Part shown: positions 39,001 through 52,100 of the stretch, piece after piece | Layout of the letters: every line of letters begins with the position of its first letter | How positions within the stretch are numbered: position 1 is the first letter of the stretch | NCBI GenBank assembly: GCA_015350385.1 | Contig: WNKI01000003.1 | Location: 2,954,849 to 3,018,848, forward strand | From: Aculops lycopersici | Taxonomy: Eukaryota > Arthropoda > Arachnida > Trombidiformes > Eriophyidae | Direction of reading: 5' to 3' | DNA length: 64,000 nucleotides | The notes under the pieces: model-generated | What the model saw: the letters and a program-made list of their open reading frames with translations, nothing else | Database searches by the model: none | Told to the model about the DNA's origin: nothing | Program-made: the position numbers and the translations under genes

Positions 39001-41280
39001 GCCACTTTTGCCACGGCCAAAGGGCCGTTGCTCTTTTCCTCTCTTCACTCTTAAGAGCGCAAATTGATAGAAGGTCTCTATGGAATTTTGCTAGGTCTAG
39101 CAAAAGTAGCACCGGACCTAACAGCACAGTGATCGATCTGCTCACTATGGTTTTACGCTTCGCGCCACTTGAACGTAACAAACCCGCGAGACCAGAGAGT
39201 AAAATTGAAACAGGAAACCGGCGCAGACATTACACGCCGTCGAGAAGCGCAGGCCACTTTCGCGCTTCATTGAATTCGCGTTCCCTTTCTCTCTTTTTGC
39301 GTTCGTTGCCACTATTATTACCTTGTAACCGCAACAATTTGGCATTGTTGTTGGTTTTTTCAGCTTTCGACTGCAATGATGATGATGATGATATGACGCC
39401 ATAACCTGAGTAATGGACTGCCTCGGGCTGCTCTTTTGGATACCTCCTTTCCGGCGCCCAACAGTGAGCTAATTTAATGCTCATGCGCAACCGCGAGACT
39501 CTCTGGCGCTATTTGTCAGTTACGCTGACGCAGGGGGCCATAGCGTCAATGTTGCAGCCACTGGCGCCGCCACCGCAACCGGCAACCACCTGCTCTTGAC
39601 TCTATACTCCCCCTCCCTTCAAGTCGCGCGCTAGGTGCTCCATTTTCATATACACCTCTACGCATCTACTCTCCTCGTGACGTTGAACTTTAGCTCGCGA
39701 GTTGAGCTGCTCGTATGGTGCAAGTGGCTGCCGCATCTGAGTATGTGCATCTGAGTTTCAATAAAAATAAATCAGAAAGGAGGGAGTTGAAATGGGGAAA
39801 ATTACGACTCCCTCGAGGACATCCGGTCGCCTGGTGGCGCGACCCAATTTAACCGCTAATGACTGTGCGCAACAAATAATCTCTCGCCACTGGAAACCAT
39901 CTGACTCGCTTCTTCGTATCTAGATTTGGTTAGTTTCGGTTGGCAAAATGTAGCAAGTGCACCCCGAACCATCCAACACCAGCAACCACCGACTTGGTTG
40001 TTCCCGTTTGAGTTGCGCAACGATGAGCGCGCTACGCTATTCTCTCGCTTTCGTCGGTTCCCCTGACGACTGGTGCCAATGGAGTCGAGCTAAAGTCATC
40101 GAGATTATGATGAATAGTCATAAGCGTAAGGTGGGTGTGGTGCGTGTAATTTGAGAGGCGGATTGTGTGGTTCCAGTGGATCAAGGTATGTCTCTCTCTC
40201 TCTCTCTCTCGAGTGTGACTGGATCGTCAGGTGGCGCTCGAGTCAGTTGACGAGTGTTGAACAAAATAGCTGCTATAGCACACAATCTAATTGGATGCTC
40301 ACTTCACGAAAGTGGAGATTGTATTCAAATCCAACTCGTAGCTCACATGGCCAGGTATTTAAATGGACGACGCGATAATATGACGGACGTCACTGTTCAC
40401 GTTTCGGATTGTGGTCAAGTTGATTGGATTTGCATATGATTGCAAATCCAACTTGCATGCAAACCAAGCGAGTCGTCCAAACCATTGGGGCGAAATTCAA
40501 TCAAGTGGCTGGTGGTGTTTGTGTCTATGTCTGATGATATTAGAATACTTCCGCTTAGCAATCGGTTAGTCATAGGAGCCTAGCGGCAGGCCTGTCGTCC
40601 TTCGACAGGTCGCCGCGTGCCGCCAGATCAATAACGAGAACCAAGCGGTTAAAATCGCGTCTTGCGCCAGTTGGGCGCTCGTCACTTCCGGCCATCGCTT
40701 GCGGGAGTCGCTATAGAGAGGGGCCAGCGCATATATTCCAAGCGACTCGCGTGACTCCAAGCTGTTGTACTGTGTCTCATAGGCGGCCAGCGACATAGGT
40801 ACTCGCTCGCGGTCAGCAAGGAGCGAGATGTAAAAGTGAGTGTCTTTTGTGTCTCGCCTCCAAAGAGCAGAGGCCGGCGTGTGCCGCTCAGTAGTCCTGT
40901 TGCTGTTGCTATTGTCGCTGCCGAGGTTGTCGTGATTGTCGTCGAGTTGAGTTACAGTGGCGTTTATAAGACGAGAGAAGTGTGAGCGTGTAATTTGCGC
41001 CATCAGTGAGTGTGTTTTTGACACACGCACACACTTTCTGTAGTTGCGTCACACGAGACGCCAAGCACAATAAAGTGGACAAGATGACGATGATATGGAG
41101 TAGGAGGAGCGGAGATAGCAAGCAAAAGGCGCACTTTGTATGTGGACACTTTGTAACGTCCAATGTGCGGTGTAACACTTCAAGTTTAGCGAGGTCCTAC
41201 TCCTACTTCTGTTGTTGCTACTGCTGCTGCTGCTGTTGCTGCAAGTGGACAGCTAGAAACATGATGACTTTGCGGGCAAC
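36029..41280. other. Gene-poor spacer
   Basis: No supported gene. Notable sites are an 11-bp inverted repeat (38424-38454), a GAT run at about 39376-39392, a CT run at about 40193-40210, and an octamer-like palindrome (40424-40451). Open frames on both strands are short and lack domain-like features. Confidence 0.45.
40424..40451. promoter_or_regulatory. Octamer-like palindrome, candidate POU-homeodomain site
   Basis: TTGGATTTGCA, a 6-base spacer, then TGCAAATCCAA: an 11-bp perfect inverted repeat. The left arm reads into ATTTGCAT, the POU octamer. A further TTGCATGCAA palindrome follows at about 40453-40462. Binding is inferred from the motif only. Confidence 0.35.
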
Positions 41281-41460
41281 ATGACGGCCAGCACAACGCT
41301 AGAGGATCATGTTGCCGCTGGCGCCGATTACTCCAGTTACTACTATCTGCTGCGAGCAGAGACACACAATGGCGAGCGGAAGCTGAACAACAGACGCAAG
41401 TCGACACTCGAGCCGGAAGTGGGCGCTTGTGGTCAGCTTGTGCGTGTGTGTGTTATGTAA
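41281..41460 (+). CDS. Candidate short coding exon or small protein
   Basis: Open frame of 59 codons starting at an ATG in a good insect-type context (GGCAACATGACG). The peptide begins MTASTTLEDHVAAGADYSSY and continues with a basic stretch (ERKLNNRRKS). Composition looks protein-like, unlike the repeat translations around it. A seven-codon upstream frame (MMTLRAT) ends in a TGA that overlaps the ATG as ATGA. The frame could be a first exon using a GT near its end (for example GTGCGT) or a small protein ending at TAA. No homology recognised. Confidence 0.25.
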   Translation: MTASTTLEDHVAAGADYSSYYYLLRAETHNGERKLNNRRKSTLEPEVGACGQLVRVCVM

Positions 41461-43275
41461 CGCTTCTCGTTTCCTCCTTCACCCGGGCCACTCTCTTCTC
41501 GTCCATGTGTTTAGTTGGTCCGCTAGTCGAGTGCCGCCAGCCTGCAAGTGGGAGTGGCAAGTTGCAGTTGTTGCATCATCGCCTCGAGAGCAGCAGCAGT
41601 AGCGGTGGCGACGGCAGCAGTAATGGCACTTGACGCTTCGCACTCGAGGGGCAGCTAGCGAGTTACGCTGTGTTTCTAAATGAACAGAATGGGCAACTGG
41701 AATGGAGGAGCCAATGGGTGCGCTAAAGTCGCGCACCCGAAAGCCAAAGGTTGTGGCCGAGGGGGTTGAGAAGTCGAGTGGCGTTAATGGAAACGCTGAG
41801 CGCTTGGTGGCAAGACGCTTTTGCTTAATGTGCTCTATATATAAAGCCGACAGGAAGTCGCAAGCTCGTGGTCTTCGTGGTTGTGGTCTCGTGGCCGCGA
41901 GTCAATTTATTATCGCGCTGTTCACTTGGCGGCGAGCAGACAAACCGACAAGTGGAAGAGCAGACGGAGCGACAACAACATTAAGTGTCGAAATGAGCAA
42001 AGTGAAGAGAAGTGAGTGGTAGACTAAGTGATTTACTGGAGAGCAAATCGGCCAACCAACTTACTCTAGTGCCTACAAACAAGTAACGCTCATTCTGGTT
42101 GTTGTTGTTGTTGGTGGTGTTGGTGTTTCCCGACAAATGAACAGACTAGTATCACACACTGAGCCTCTTGAATCTCTGACATGTTTCGTGAGACCCAAGA
42201 TGAGAGCCAAAGATTGAATTTGCTGAGTTAAACTTCGAGTCACTTTAGGCACACGAGCCCCAAAAGCGCAAGACCCCAGCCGCAGGTTTATAGGAGGCTA
42301 AAGAGTTCGTGCACCCGAGCGATGGCTTGCCACTTGTTCGCTCCTTATAGGCCGCCGCCAGGTGATAAAAGTGCCGCCGCCGCCGCCGACTGCTTAGAGG
42401 CGGTAGCTCACCTGGCCACCGCTGATGCTCACTTGATGGCCGTTTGGCCACCAAGCGCCAAGTTGGAATTAAAGGTGGCCGCCGCCGCGGGTTATTTGTT
42501 GCCAACTTCCGGCCAGCGTCGTGGTCGTCGTCAGTGTCGCTTGCGGAGAAGAGCAGTCACACACACACACACATCGAGTGTGTAGATGTGGCTGTCGTTG
42601 CGTGACCAAGCGGGTGGTTGCGGCACATGATGATGAGCTGCTGCTCTCTTTGTGTGTGTGTGTGTGTTAAGCGCGCGTATGTTTGTAGCGCCACTGCGTG
42701 GTCAATGAGACCGCTCGACTCAGCTGCCCAATCCACCGCTGGCCACTTGGACCCACAACCACCGACTGCTAATCGTCGCCTGCCGCTGTCATCATCATCA
42801 TCATCATCTTCAGTGGCGAGCAGTGGACTTCGTTCTATGTCTCCTGTGATTTGAGAATGAGCGACTGAAACTTGGATCCGGGTACAGAAACGCGCGTCGC
42901 CATTGCTGTGTTAAAAGTCGGCTTAAGTAGGCAAGGGCAAAACCAGGCCCAGAAGCACGGAAGTCAAGTTTTGAGTCATCAGGTTGAATGATTCAATAAT
43001 CCACATCGCAATCTAAACTTTCCATAGAGAATATACACTGGCAGTGGCGATAGCATTTGCAGCAGTGCAAATATGAGTAGTAAGCGGGAATGTTGATTTG
43101 CGTGTCGTCGCTCGCAACTTCCACTCAAAGATCAACCAACCGGCCAACTGACCAACCACTTGCGGCTCCTTCCAACCGCTAAAGAGTCGGCCACATGTCT
43201 CCAGCTCGAGCTTTGGTTTGGGTCAGCGAGCCGGAAGTGCGCCAGTGTGGCCGCCGCAACTAACTGACTGCTACC

Positions 43276-43312
<37 letters not shown>
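43276..43312. repeat. (CT)n microsatellite
   Basis: About eighteen CT units directly followed by GTAGAATTT, so it also looks like a polypyrimidine tract with an acceptor. No exon could be supported after it. Confidence 0.9.
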
Positions 43313-43314
<2 letters not shown>

Positions 43315-46300
43315 GAATTTCCATTCAGCTGCTTTGGCCACTTTAACTCGGAGTCGAATGGAATGGAATAGAGGAGAATAAAATTGAATAAATATGAACG
43401 ATTCTCCGCGAGCCCTATCCGCATCGAAACGTGTGGGCGGAAGTGGCGCGTAAATCATTGGCGATTTTGCGCAAATGGTGGGTTTCAGGTTTTTGAAACA
43501 CCCTTTGCTTTGCTCCACAAACAACTACTTCTTATCCATTGCCGAAATGGTGACGATAATTTTCTTGCTCATTTCAGTAAGGTCCAATCAAGAGGATAGT
43601 CGAGAGGAGGGAAGCTGATCGGTTGGCTTCGTTAAATATTTCTAGTAGTTTTGGTGGGAGGCGCAAATTTTGCGGTAGTCGCGAGAAAATTTTCTTGGTT
43701 TGCATCACTAATTTGTGCCACGTAACCGAGTGGACCATTGAGTCAAAAGCTCAAAGGCCAAAACAACATCCTGAGCGCAAAATTAGTAAGGAAAATATTC
43801 CATTCTATCGAAACGACGGCCGCAGTAGTGGCAGCAGGAGCAACGGCACTAGCAATGGCAACAGCCATGGCGACAGCCGCAAGATTGCTACAAATTTTGG
43901 CCGCCGCTTCTTGTTTCCGGTCTGGAACGAGCAGAGTTCATGCGGCGCGTGCAAGAGTTCTCGCTGCTCGCTGTTGGTCCAACATCGAGTCACAGTCAAA
44001 ACCCAAACAAAACCCAAATACTAAACAACCAAATGCAACCCAAACACATAGGCAAGCTGCCTTCTCTAAATTTAGTTTCACCTTGTTGCTCTCCGGCGCT
44101 CGGTACTCTCTAACATTATGGTCGATTGCTAGGAAATCACGACCAACCAACCGGTGGTTGGTTGCTTTCGATGTTGCAGCCGACCGGAAGTGAGCGCAAC
44201 TGTTGGCCGCATCATTTTGCAAGCTTGTGTTCATTTACCACCACCAGCACAACTAACGCTGCCGCGGATACTTCCTGCGAGTCGCAATCATGTTCATCAT
44301 TAGTAAGAAGAAGGAGGAGGAGGAGGAGAAGGAAACAACAACAAGCGGTTGGGTTCTAGCGGCGGCAGCAATAATGTGCTGCTCGAGGAGCGAGAAAAAT
44401 CAACGTCACTCACCTATTGGCCTCACACAAGTTGCTCGCGCTATCTTCTCTTTTTACCTGAAACCATCACGAGCGTCACAAGCTGGACCTCGTCAATGTC
44501 TCGTGCACAGGAAAAGGCGCGTCCGTCAGCTAGAAGGTTGCCTTTTTGTGTTGCGACACGATGATAAGTAAAAATCAAACCAACCTTTATACCTTTTTAC
44601 GCCACAAGCCATCAGTCATCATTTGTCGCGCAATCAAACGACGCGAGCACGTCGACCATGTTGACGTCGTCGTCCTCCTCCTCATCATCCAAATGTCGCC
44701 TCAAACTCGAACTCGACTGTTGCTATAAAAGTGGACACAGGAAGTGAGTGGGCGGGCAGCGGCTCTGGTCAACTGAATGAGATCGCCTCAATCAAAGTCT
44801 GTGCAGAGCGAAACCACCGGTTGTCTACTCAAGACTTCCCGTTTCTTTTCTTCTTTTTTGATAATATTTATCCCCATTTTGGTCTTGTCGCAAAACTCCA
44901 ACTTTTGCTCTAGTTTCGAGAGCATCTATTCAGTACAAAGTATCCAGTCGTAGAGACTGAACCAGAAATACTTCCTGTGACCTTGACCAGTCGGACTTGT
45001 CACAATAGAAGGTCGCGGGCGAAACAGGCAACTCGGGGTTAAGTCGGCGCTTTTATTTCGAATCTGCTCGAACTCTATTAGAACCGCAACCCAACCGCCC
45101 GGTACCACATGTTTGATTCCTCTCCCTTGCGGCCTCTCTTTTCTCATTCTCGCTCTAGTTTTCTCCTACCACTTGGCGGCACTTTGTTTGTGCAGATCGC
45201 TTTCTCTAATTAACAGCGCATCGGAGGGGAGAAAAGTATCGCATTGTGTTCGTGTCAAGTGTCATCTTTCCTCGTCTCTCTATCAACGAGGAATCATCTT
45301 CATCGCAGTTGTCGCTTTAAAGCTTTGTACTTTTCAAGTGGACATTTTCAAACTAGTCAGTGGGCCGATTGGAGAAACGAGCAATGTGGAAAATAACGTT
45401 CATATTTTATGTGAACTCCCGCGCTTTCGACAAAAGAAATTTGAACACCACGACATTATCTACAAGTCATTTGAACTCGACTCGCAAAAAGCGATTTGCA
45501 TTTATTGCACAGAATTCGACCGCAAAGAATTGAGAGTCAGTTAGATGAAGAGTTTCCCGCGGCGCCGGCGCCTCCAGCAAACTCTCACGAGCTTCCGGTT
45601 CTTTGAGTTGCAAAGTTCAAGTGCCGAGATTCAAATACACGGAAAAGAAGAAGGGGAAGTTGCAAAAGTGAACTCTACCGACCGGACAGAAGTAAAGTGA
45701 AGTGTAGTGGAGTGGCCACAAGCCAAATCTTTGACACCATAACCATTTGGACACATACAAAAGTGAGCAAATGCGTGGTCGTCGTCGCCACTACTTCTGC
45801 CGGCAAATCATTAGTAACTCAATGACACAAACGTCCTCAATTTTGTAGATGTCGTTTGTCGCATTGCCGCCGACGACATTGAATTTGCTACTGCTCTTGT
45901 TTTTGTTCCAATTGCCTTGTGTTCCATTAAATGTACAAATCAATTGAATATTGCTGTTAATTTGCATACTCCCTTCGAGCTATAGACGAGACTCGCTAGG
46001 TGGCGCAACGCCGGCGAACGACCACCAGTTGACTTTGGCGCGCGTCGCAGCGCGCATTTGTTCCATAGCCTAACTTGGCTGCCAAAAAAGATGATAATAT
46101 TAGCGTGTGATTCAATCAGCGGCACCGCCATTTGATTCTTCGAATGGCAGGAGCCATATAAAGAAAAGTAGACGACCACTACGGTTAGATATTTACATCC
46201 GAGTTGTTGGTGTTGGTGGCAGTGGCGCCGACGACCACGACTAGCGCAACGACCGACGCCAAATAACTTTCCCGATTACCACCCGCGAGGTTCCCTCTTT

Positions 46301-47323
46301 GGCTGTGTAATGAGAGCACAAAGTGTCGAGTCGAGTCGCGCCGACAACCACCACAACCACTGCCGAGGGTTATGATTGAATACTGATCTCTCTAGTCGCC
46401 GTCGACGTGGAAGCTGAATGTCATTTGCTCGGTTGGATGCAATTTTTAGCCACCGAAGGAAACTGGAGCAAAGCAAAGCGGAGACCGAAACTCGTGATGA
46501 TAGTTCAGTAGATTCTCTCCTTGTCACTGACTATGGAGGAGGAGAAAGCTAAATCTCCGTTGATCTTTGCACGTTAACCAGCAACCAGCAAGGATTAATA
46601 TTTTGCGCCAAAATATCGATATCAACTCCGAATTACCAGTTCAGTTTTCTTCGGAATCAAATGTGTCACAACAAACCACCCCACGAGTTCCGCCTGCCCG
46701 CTGAACTAAACCGAACCGAATTGAACTGAACTGAATCTCCAATAGAATATCCGGTAGAGTCCCCAATTGAATCGCATTGAAGCAACTAGATGAGATTTTA
46801 GTCTTAAATAAAAAACTGACTGCCTCTAGTTGGCACTTTGATTGAATCTTGGAGGTTTGCAATTTCCGTTGATCTGTGGCGGCAGCAGCAGCAGCAGTAG
46901 AGGCAACAATAACAACAAGCTGAGTTTAGATAATGGAGAAAGAGGAGTTGCTTTGTGGTCAGAATGACACCAATCAACTTTGAGTTTAGCTTTTGAAAAT
47001 TCAATGGACAAAAATCGGGGGTTTAATCTCTATGACAAAAAAAACTGCGTCGTTGGCAGGTAAATTTCGGCCAGCCAGTCAATCAAAGTGACCAACCGAC
47101 CGACCGACCGACAGTCATGCTCATTGATTCTATTTTCTATTCACAATTTCCAACCACCGACTGTGACTATAGTCAACGGAGAGAAGTAGGAAAAACAAAC
47201 ACTGACTCTCAGAATATACTTTTTCCTCTAGCTCACGAGTGCCGACGCCACCGAAACCGGAAGCGTTATGATAATTTCGCCATTCGTTCAGTTTCTCACG
47301 CGTTTGTTGCGTCGAACTCGTTG

Positions 47324-47324
<1 letters not shown>

Positions 47325-47385
<61 letters not shown>

Positions 47386-47386
47386 G
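47325..47386. repeat. (GTC)n trinucleotide array
   Basis: About twenty tandem CGT/GTC units with one TTG interruption. Translations on either strand are homopolymers (Ser, Thr). Confidence 0.95.
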
Positions 47387-48921
47387 CTATCCTTGTTTCT
47401 TCTTTTTTTGAATAAAGTACCAAATAAAGTATCAACGATGAGCTAAAAAGTCAATGTCACCCGAACCCTTAACCTAAACTCCTGCGGTATCTTCTATTTT
47501 GGTTTTAAATTACAGTTGCAAGTCAACGAAGGACTTAAACCCAAATTTGAAAGGATCGAAAAAATCCAATCGGAGGTCGTCTACGGGGGTTTTCAAGTCT
47601 GTTTGAAACCTAAAACCAAAAACCAAATCGCTAGGAGCGCAAACACATGGCTTAACATTGAGGTAAACCGCAGATAATGACGATCGTAAATCTCGTCGTC
47701 ATGTCGACTACAACACGACGACGATCTAGTTTTGTGTTTTACATGACCAAAATGTAATGTCGCCTCGCCTTTCTAGTCCAACACTAAACTAAGGTGACTA
47801 AACTTTGCAAAGTTACGGGATTTATGGGCGCCGGCTAGTGGAGTTGGCATCTAGTTTGGTTTTGAAAAGTCAAGGTGAAAAGAGCAACGCCGAGAGGAAT
47901 TACACGCCCCGAGCTTGTAATTTGCATTTAGTTGCTACTGATGCTGCTACGTGTTTAGTTGTTTGCTCGTGTTTAGTTGTCTTGCTTCAAATTTACGACC
48001 AGAAGCGAGATTTTGTCTGGTGGCTGCGACTGCCACTAGTGCTACCATTACCATCGTCGTCGTCGTCATCATCATTTTTATCAGGTTGTCGCGCACCAAA
48101 CCGCTAGCCAACTGCCGATGGAGTCTTGGTTGGCCACCAGGCAGTTCTGTTGCGCTTTTCGCTGGTTGTGATGGAGTTTTTGGTTGCGGTGGTGGCTAAA
48201 TAGAAAGATCGATCATAAAGCGAGCAACTGTTACAAATTGGCCAAGAATTTTACAAGTAATTTGAGCAATTGGATAACAACATTGCCCACTCCGAACTGA
48301 TGCCAGAATTCAGCGGCAAATTAGCCACCAGATCACTATTATTTGCCGATTACATTGGTGCATATCGAATTTCATTTCATTTGGCCAACAAGTTGTCGCT
48401 TATATGCGCCATTGAATTGTGCTTCGGTTGGCAGAAAACACGACAAGTTTGCCTCGTTTTAGAGGAAAATCGTTGAGAGGCTGGAGATGAAAGAAGAAGG
48501 TGGGCTGACCACACGCATTGAACTCATAAAAAGACCTGAGAGGAATCCTCAGGTGGTTTCTTTGCAGCGACAACAGGAGCCAACTTAAAACCTGGCAAAC
48601 AGAAGGCGAGTTGACCTCGCTTCTCTCCGTTTCTGTGAGAACTGGTCTCTGTTTGCAGTTGCCCAATGGTGGTGTTGAGCTACCGAACTCCAAGACTGCG
48701 AAATATTCACTTACAATCAAATTAGGCTGCTCGCTCAGGTAATCGAACATGTGGGGCCACTAGCACTCAAAAACTCAACGATTTGGGGATTGAAAGAGAG
48801 CGATCGAGAGAGAGAGGTGAGCCTTTTTGTTTGTTGGCGGTCGCCGTGGTTATTTTGGGCGTAATAGTGATAGTAAACGTAATCCTAATGCTAATCATGG
48901 ACGTGTACTTCTTCCACTTAG

Positions 48922-49120
48922 ATGGGCAAACAAGATGGCGGCACCACGAGAGAGTCCTGGAGAATCGCCGCGAGAAGTTGAGAGTAAAGAGCAAAGAGGG
49001 AAAGATTAGCGTTGTGAAACATTTGATTGCCGCTGGAGAGCAGCCACCAGTTGCTCGTTACCTAGATGCCATCGCTCGGCAATATAATGTAATAAACAAG
49101 CGATTAAAACCTCTCCTCAG
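48922..49120 (+). CDS. Candidate internal exon of an unrecognised gene
   Basis: A pyrimidine-rich acceptor (TACTTCTTCCACTTAG) precedes 48922 and a good donor (CTCAG/GTAATC) follows 49120. The open frame between them encodes a charged, helical-looking peptide (GQTRWRHHERVLENRREKLR, then KEGKISVVKHLIAAGE). The same frame stays open upstream through a very hydrophobic stretch (LLAVAVVILGVIVIVNVILM), so the alternative is a larger exon with a membrane helix. I recognise no family and saw no partner exons. Confidence 0.3.
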
Positions 49121-52100
49121 GTAATCTCTCATGTTTCCTGTTGTTCTCTGTCGAACCCACTAACCACTAAACTCTCTGCTCTCAAATGGTAGCGCGAGCA
49201 ACTTTCTCTTTCGCTTGGCTTGCTTCTCGAGTTTTTCGGGGTGAGTTTTGTCGCTTTCGATTGAGCGCGCTTTTGGTTGCTTTTAAGACACAACAGATGA
49301 CGACATTCTCTCTCTGTATCCTTACCGAATGCTCGAGTTGCATCACGAGTGCCACTTCCATTCTAGTTTCCATCGCGGCATTACATTAATTCCATCCAGT
49401 TGACCACAAGGGACTAGAGTGGAGCAAAGACATACATAGCAGCACTCACTTTATACTTGATTGAACCACAAACGATTGGCCCCGGTCTTCTCACTCTTCT
49501 TCGAGTAGTTCAAGGTAAACTTTAACTTGAACTACTCGCTCACCTCCGAGTTCAATAGTTCACCTTAAAAACTTGCTGCCTCTCCTCGACTCTTTGTCCT
49601 AACAAGATGACATTTTCCTCCCGTCCATTGAAACTTACAGTGGCCTCATTTCCGTGGCCCTACAGACGGTAAAGTAAAAAGGAGCGAGAGAGGGAGATGG
49701 AATGAGCAACAGCAAGAGCCTGTTGATTTCCAAAGGTTATTTGTTCTTCTTGCCAACAATCGATCACACAAATCACATGTAAGATTGTCATTTGCGTTCA
49801 GTTTAGTCTCGTGAGTTGGGCCAGCGAGTTTAGTTTGATCGAAGGCAGCGAATATAAAGGAGAGAGAAGAATTTGCTTGCCTTAGATGGACAGGAAATGC
49901 GCTTGACCTTGCAAACTATTAGTTGTTAGTGTTGGCTTATCTTTGGCGATACCAGAAGACAGGAGAGAGAAAAAACCTTAACCACCGACGAGAGCAAATC
50001 ATTGGTCTCTTTGTGTTCTTATGTGGAAGCGTATATAAGATAATATACACCAGCATGTAGATGCAAATGCAATGCTAAATTTATAAAGCAGCCTGTTGAT
50101 TTATACCCCAAGTTCCTCCTGTCAACTCGCCAACAATTTAGCTACTTTGGTTGTGGTTGTGGTTTGCTTTATTGAAGGAGAAATAATAGTGTGTTTTTTT
50201 CATGGTTCGAAGCGACAACTTTGAACTTTGCGCTTTCCTCTTTTCGCAGGGACGAAAACGGAAGTTGCACGGTAGACGAGACGATGCCAAATGGAAAGCA
50301 AATTAGAGCAGTGCATTAAAAATGACAGGAGTCAATTCGATTCGCGGCAAGTTAATTCGTGCGATATGTTGTCTTTTTCTCCTCTCTCTCTGCCCCTTTC
50401 TCTTATATTAGATAATGTGCAATCCAAAGTCTAAATTTCATGCAAGCAAATTGATTGACACAACCGAAAATTGGCATTCAATCCGGGAGAGTAGAGCAGA
50501 GCAGAGTGGAGTGTTACAAGATAAACTAGTCTGACTTGCGGTTGGCAAAACTTTTTCCCTCTCGTTTATTATCATTATTATTCCCGTTTCCCAATGCAAA
50601 GTTCGAAGTTCGGGGCTCCAGTTTCAGCAGGCAAAGTTGCTCATCGTTTCGTTACGGCTCGTTATAATCAAATCAACTGCTCATTTTAGTCACTGCTCTT
50701 TTTCCTCCAACTCGGCCAGTAGATTGTCTAACTGGCCGCGACCCAAATAACAAGCATCTAGAGTTGAATCGCAAATTAAGTCAATACTTTTGCATCATGA
50801 TATAAACTGGAGCAAAGTTTCCAGTTAATCCAATTGATTTTTTCCATCGCACCGTTGGAAGAATCTCTCCCATTCGGTTGCCATTCTGACGACGACGTCA
50901 ACCACAACCTCAACCTCAAATGCAACGCTACTCGGTTGTAATCTTTGACGAATCTCCTCCAACTTCCTGTTGCTTTCAGGTACAAGGTATTAGCTTTCTC
51001 TCTCTCCCTCTCACTTCCGCTCGCTTAAGCTTACAAGCGGCGCGACTTAACTTCTGTTGCGTACCGCACGCTTTGTCACTGCGTGTCAAGTTTACAACCA
51101 CAATGTGACCATGCAACACGTGATTTTGAGCGCAACTTTTTGCTCCTTGCCCAACTGGATTGCGCGAGAAAATCCCTGAAACCCGCAAATCCAATTGGCT
51201 TTGCGGGTTTTCAGGCCTCAAATCTGCTCCTCTTGTTTTGCAAGGCCAAGAGAAACGTGTTGGAGAATAGGCAATCCACTGGCAGCAGGACTAGGCCGCA
51301 GGAAGCCAACACTGCCGCTGGGATTAGCGGCAGTGCTATTGAGGAGCGAAAGAGAAGCAGCTTGCGTTGCGTTCAATAAATAAAACATTTGCCGCTCAGT
51401 CGGTGGTTGTGGCCAGCTATAGGGTCTCTTCCTCTCTCTCTCTCTTGCTCTCTTGCTGATCCCGCAAATGGCATGCCAAGAATTGGAGGCGCTTGAATCA
51501 AGTTGGAACATCTGAACTGCGCATGCGTCTCTAGGGCCAAAAGTTCACGCAGTTGACCAATGCGAAAAATTCGCACTCAATTGCCTTTTGTCGACCCGAA
51601 GGACGAGGGAGCAAATGGCAGAGTTGGCCGGCAGCCTAGGCAATGGCCGCCGGGTTTAGTTGCTTGAGGCTCACGGTGCGCAGTGATGAACTGGCACTCG
51701 CTGACCTGCACATGCGCCTGCGCAACTGGAACCCGCCGTTGGCCAGCCACCAACAGAAGTCAAGCGGCAGATTATAATGATAGTGTTGCGTTGCCTCCAG
51801 TCCTGCAGTTTCCAAGCTCACTGTTGGCCATGCAGCACGGGAGCCACGGAAGCAAAGTTGCCAGGCAGTTCAGTGGCGACTCCACTAAACTAAACCTCGC
51901 TCGAGAGTTGCGGTATCATTTGGGGTTGCGCGATGACAGTTGTTTGAGTGGAAGCGAGGCAACCACTGAACTTTGCTCACTTTGCCAGCAGTCGTCGTCG
52001 TCGTCGGGGTTGATTGCGCAGTTTGGCGTGGCAAGTGAGCAGCGTCAGCAGTTGTGGCGCCAACGACATTAGTGGCGAAAGAGCAGCAACAGTAGCAACA

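Larger units (their letters stand above)
41461..48921. other. Gene-poor region with microsatellites
   Basis: No supported gene. It contains CA and TG runs (42560-42574 and 42649-42668), a CT run followed by a CTGTAG acceptor-like sequence (43276-43316), a GAG/AAG run at about 44306-44332, an ACCG run at about 47097-47112, and a GTC array (47325-47386). Overlapping open frames at 43.6-44.2 kb and 45.1-45.5 kb show no domain-like composition. Confidence 0.45.

Noticed and set aside
43303..43600. Exon after the CT tract with CTGTAG acceptor
   Set aside because: A microsatellite imitates a polypyrimidine tract; the following frames have early stops or unremarkable composition.
45113..45544. 143-codon open frame, plus strand
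   Set aside because: Hydrophobic start but no coherent continuation or splice support.
47117..47446. Open frames with long Ser or Thr runs
   Set aside because: Produced by the GTC array at 47325-47386.
50200..50215. Possible tRNA B-box (GGTTCGAAGC)
   Set aside because: No A-box or cloverleaf partner around it. No tRNA was found elsewhere.
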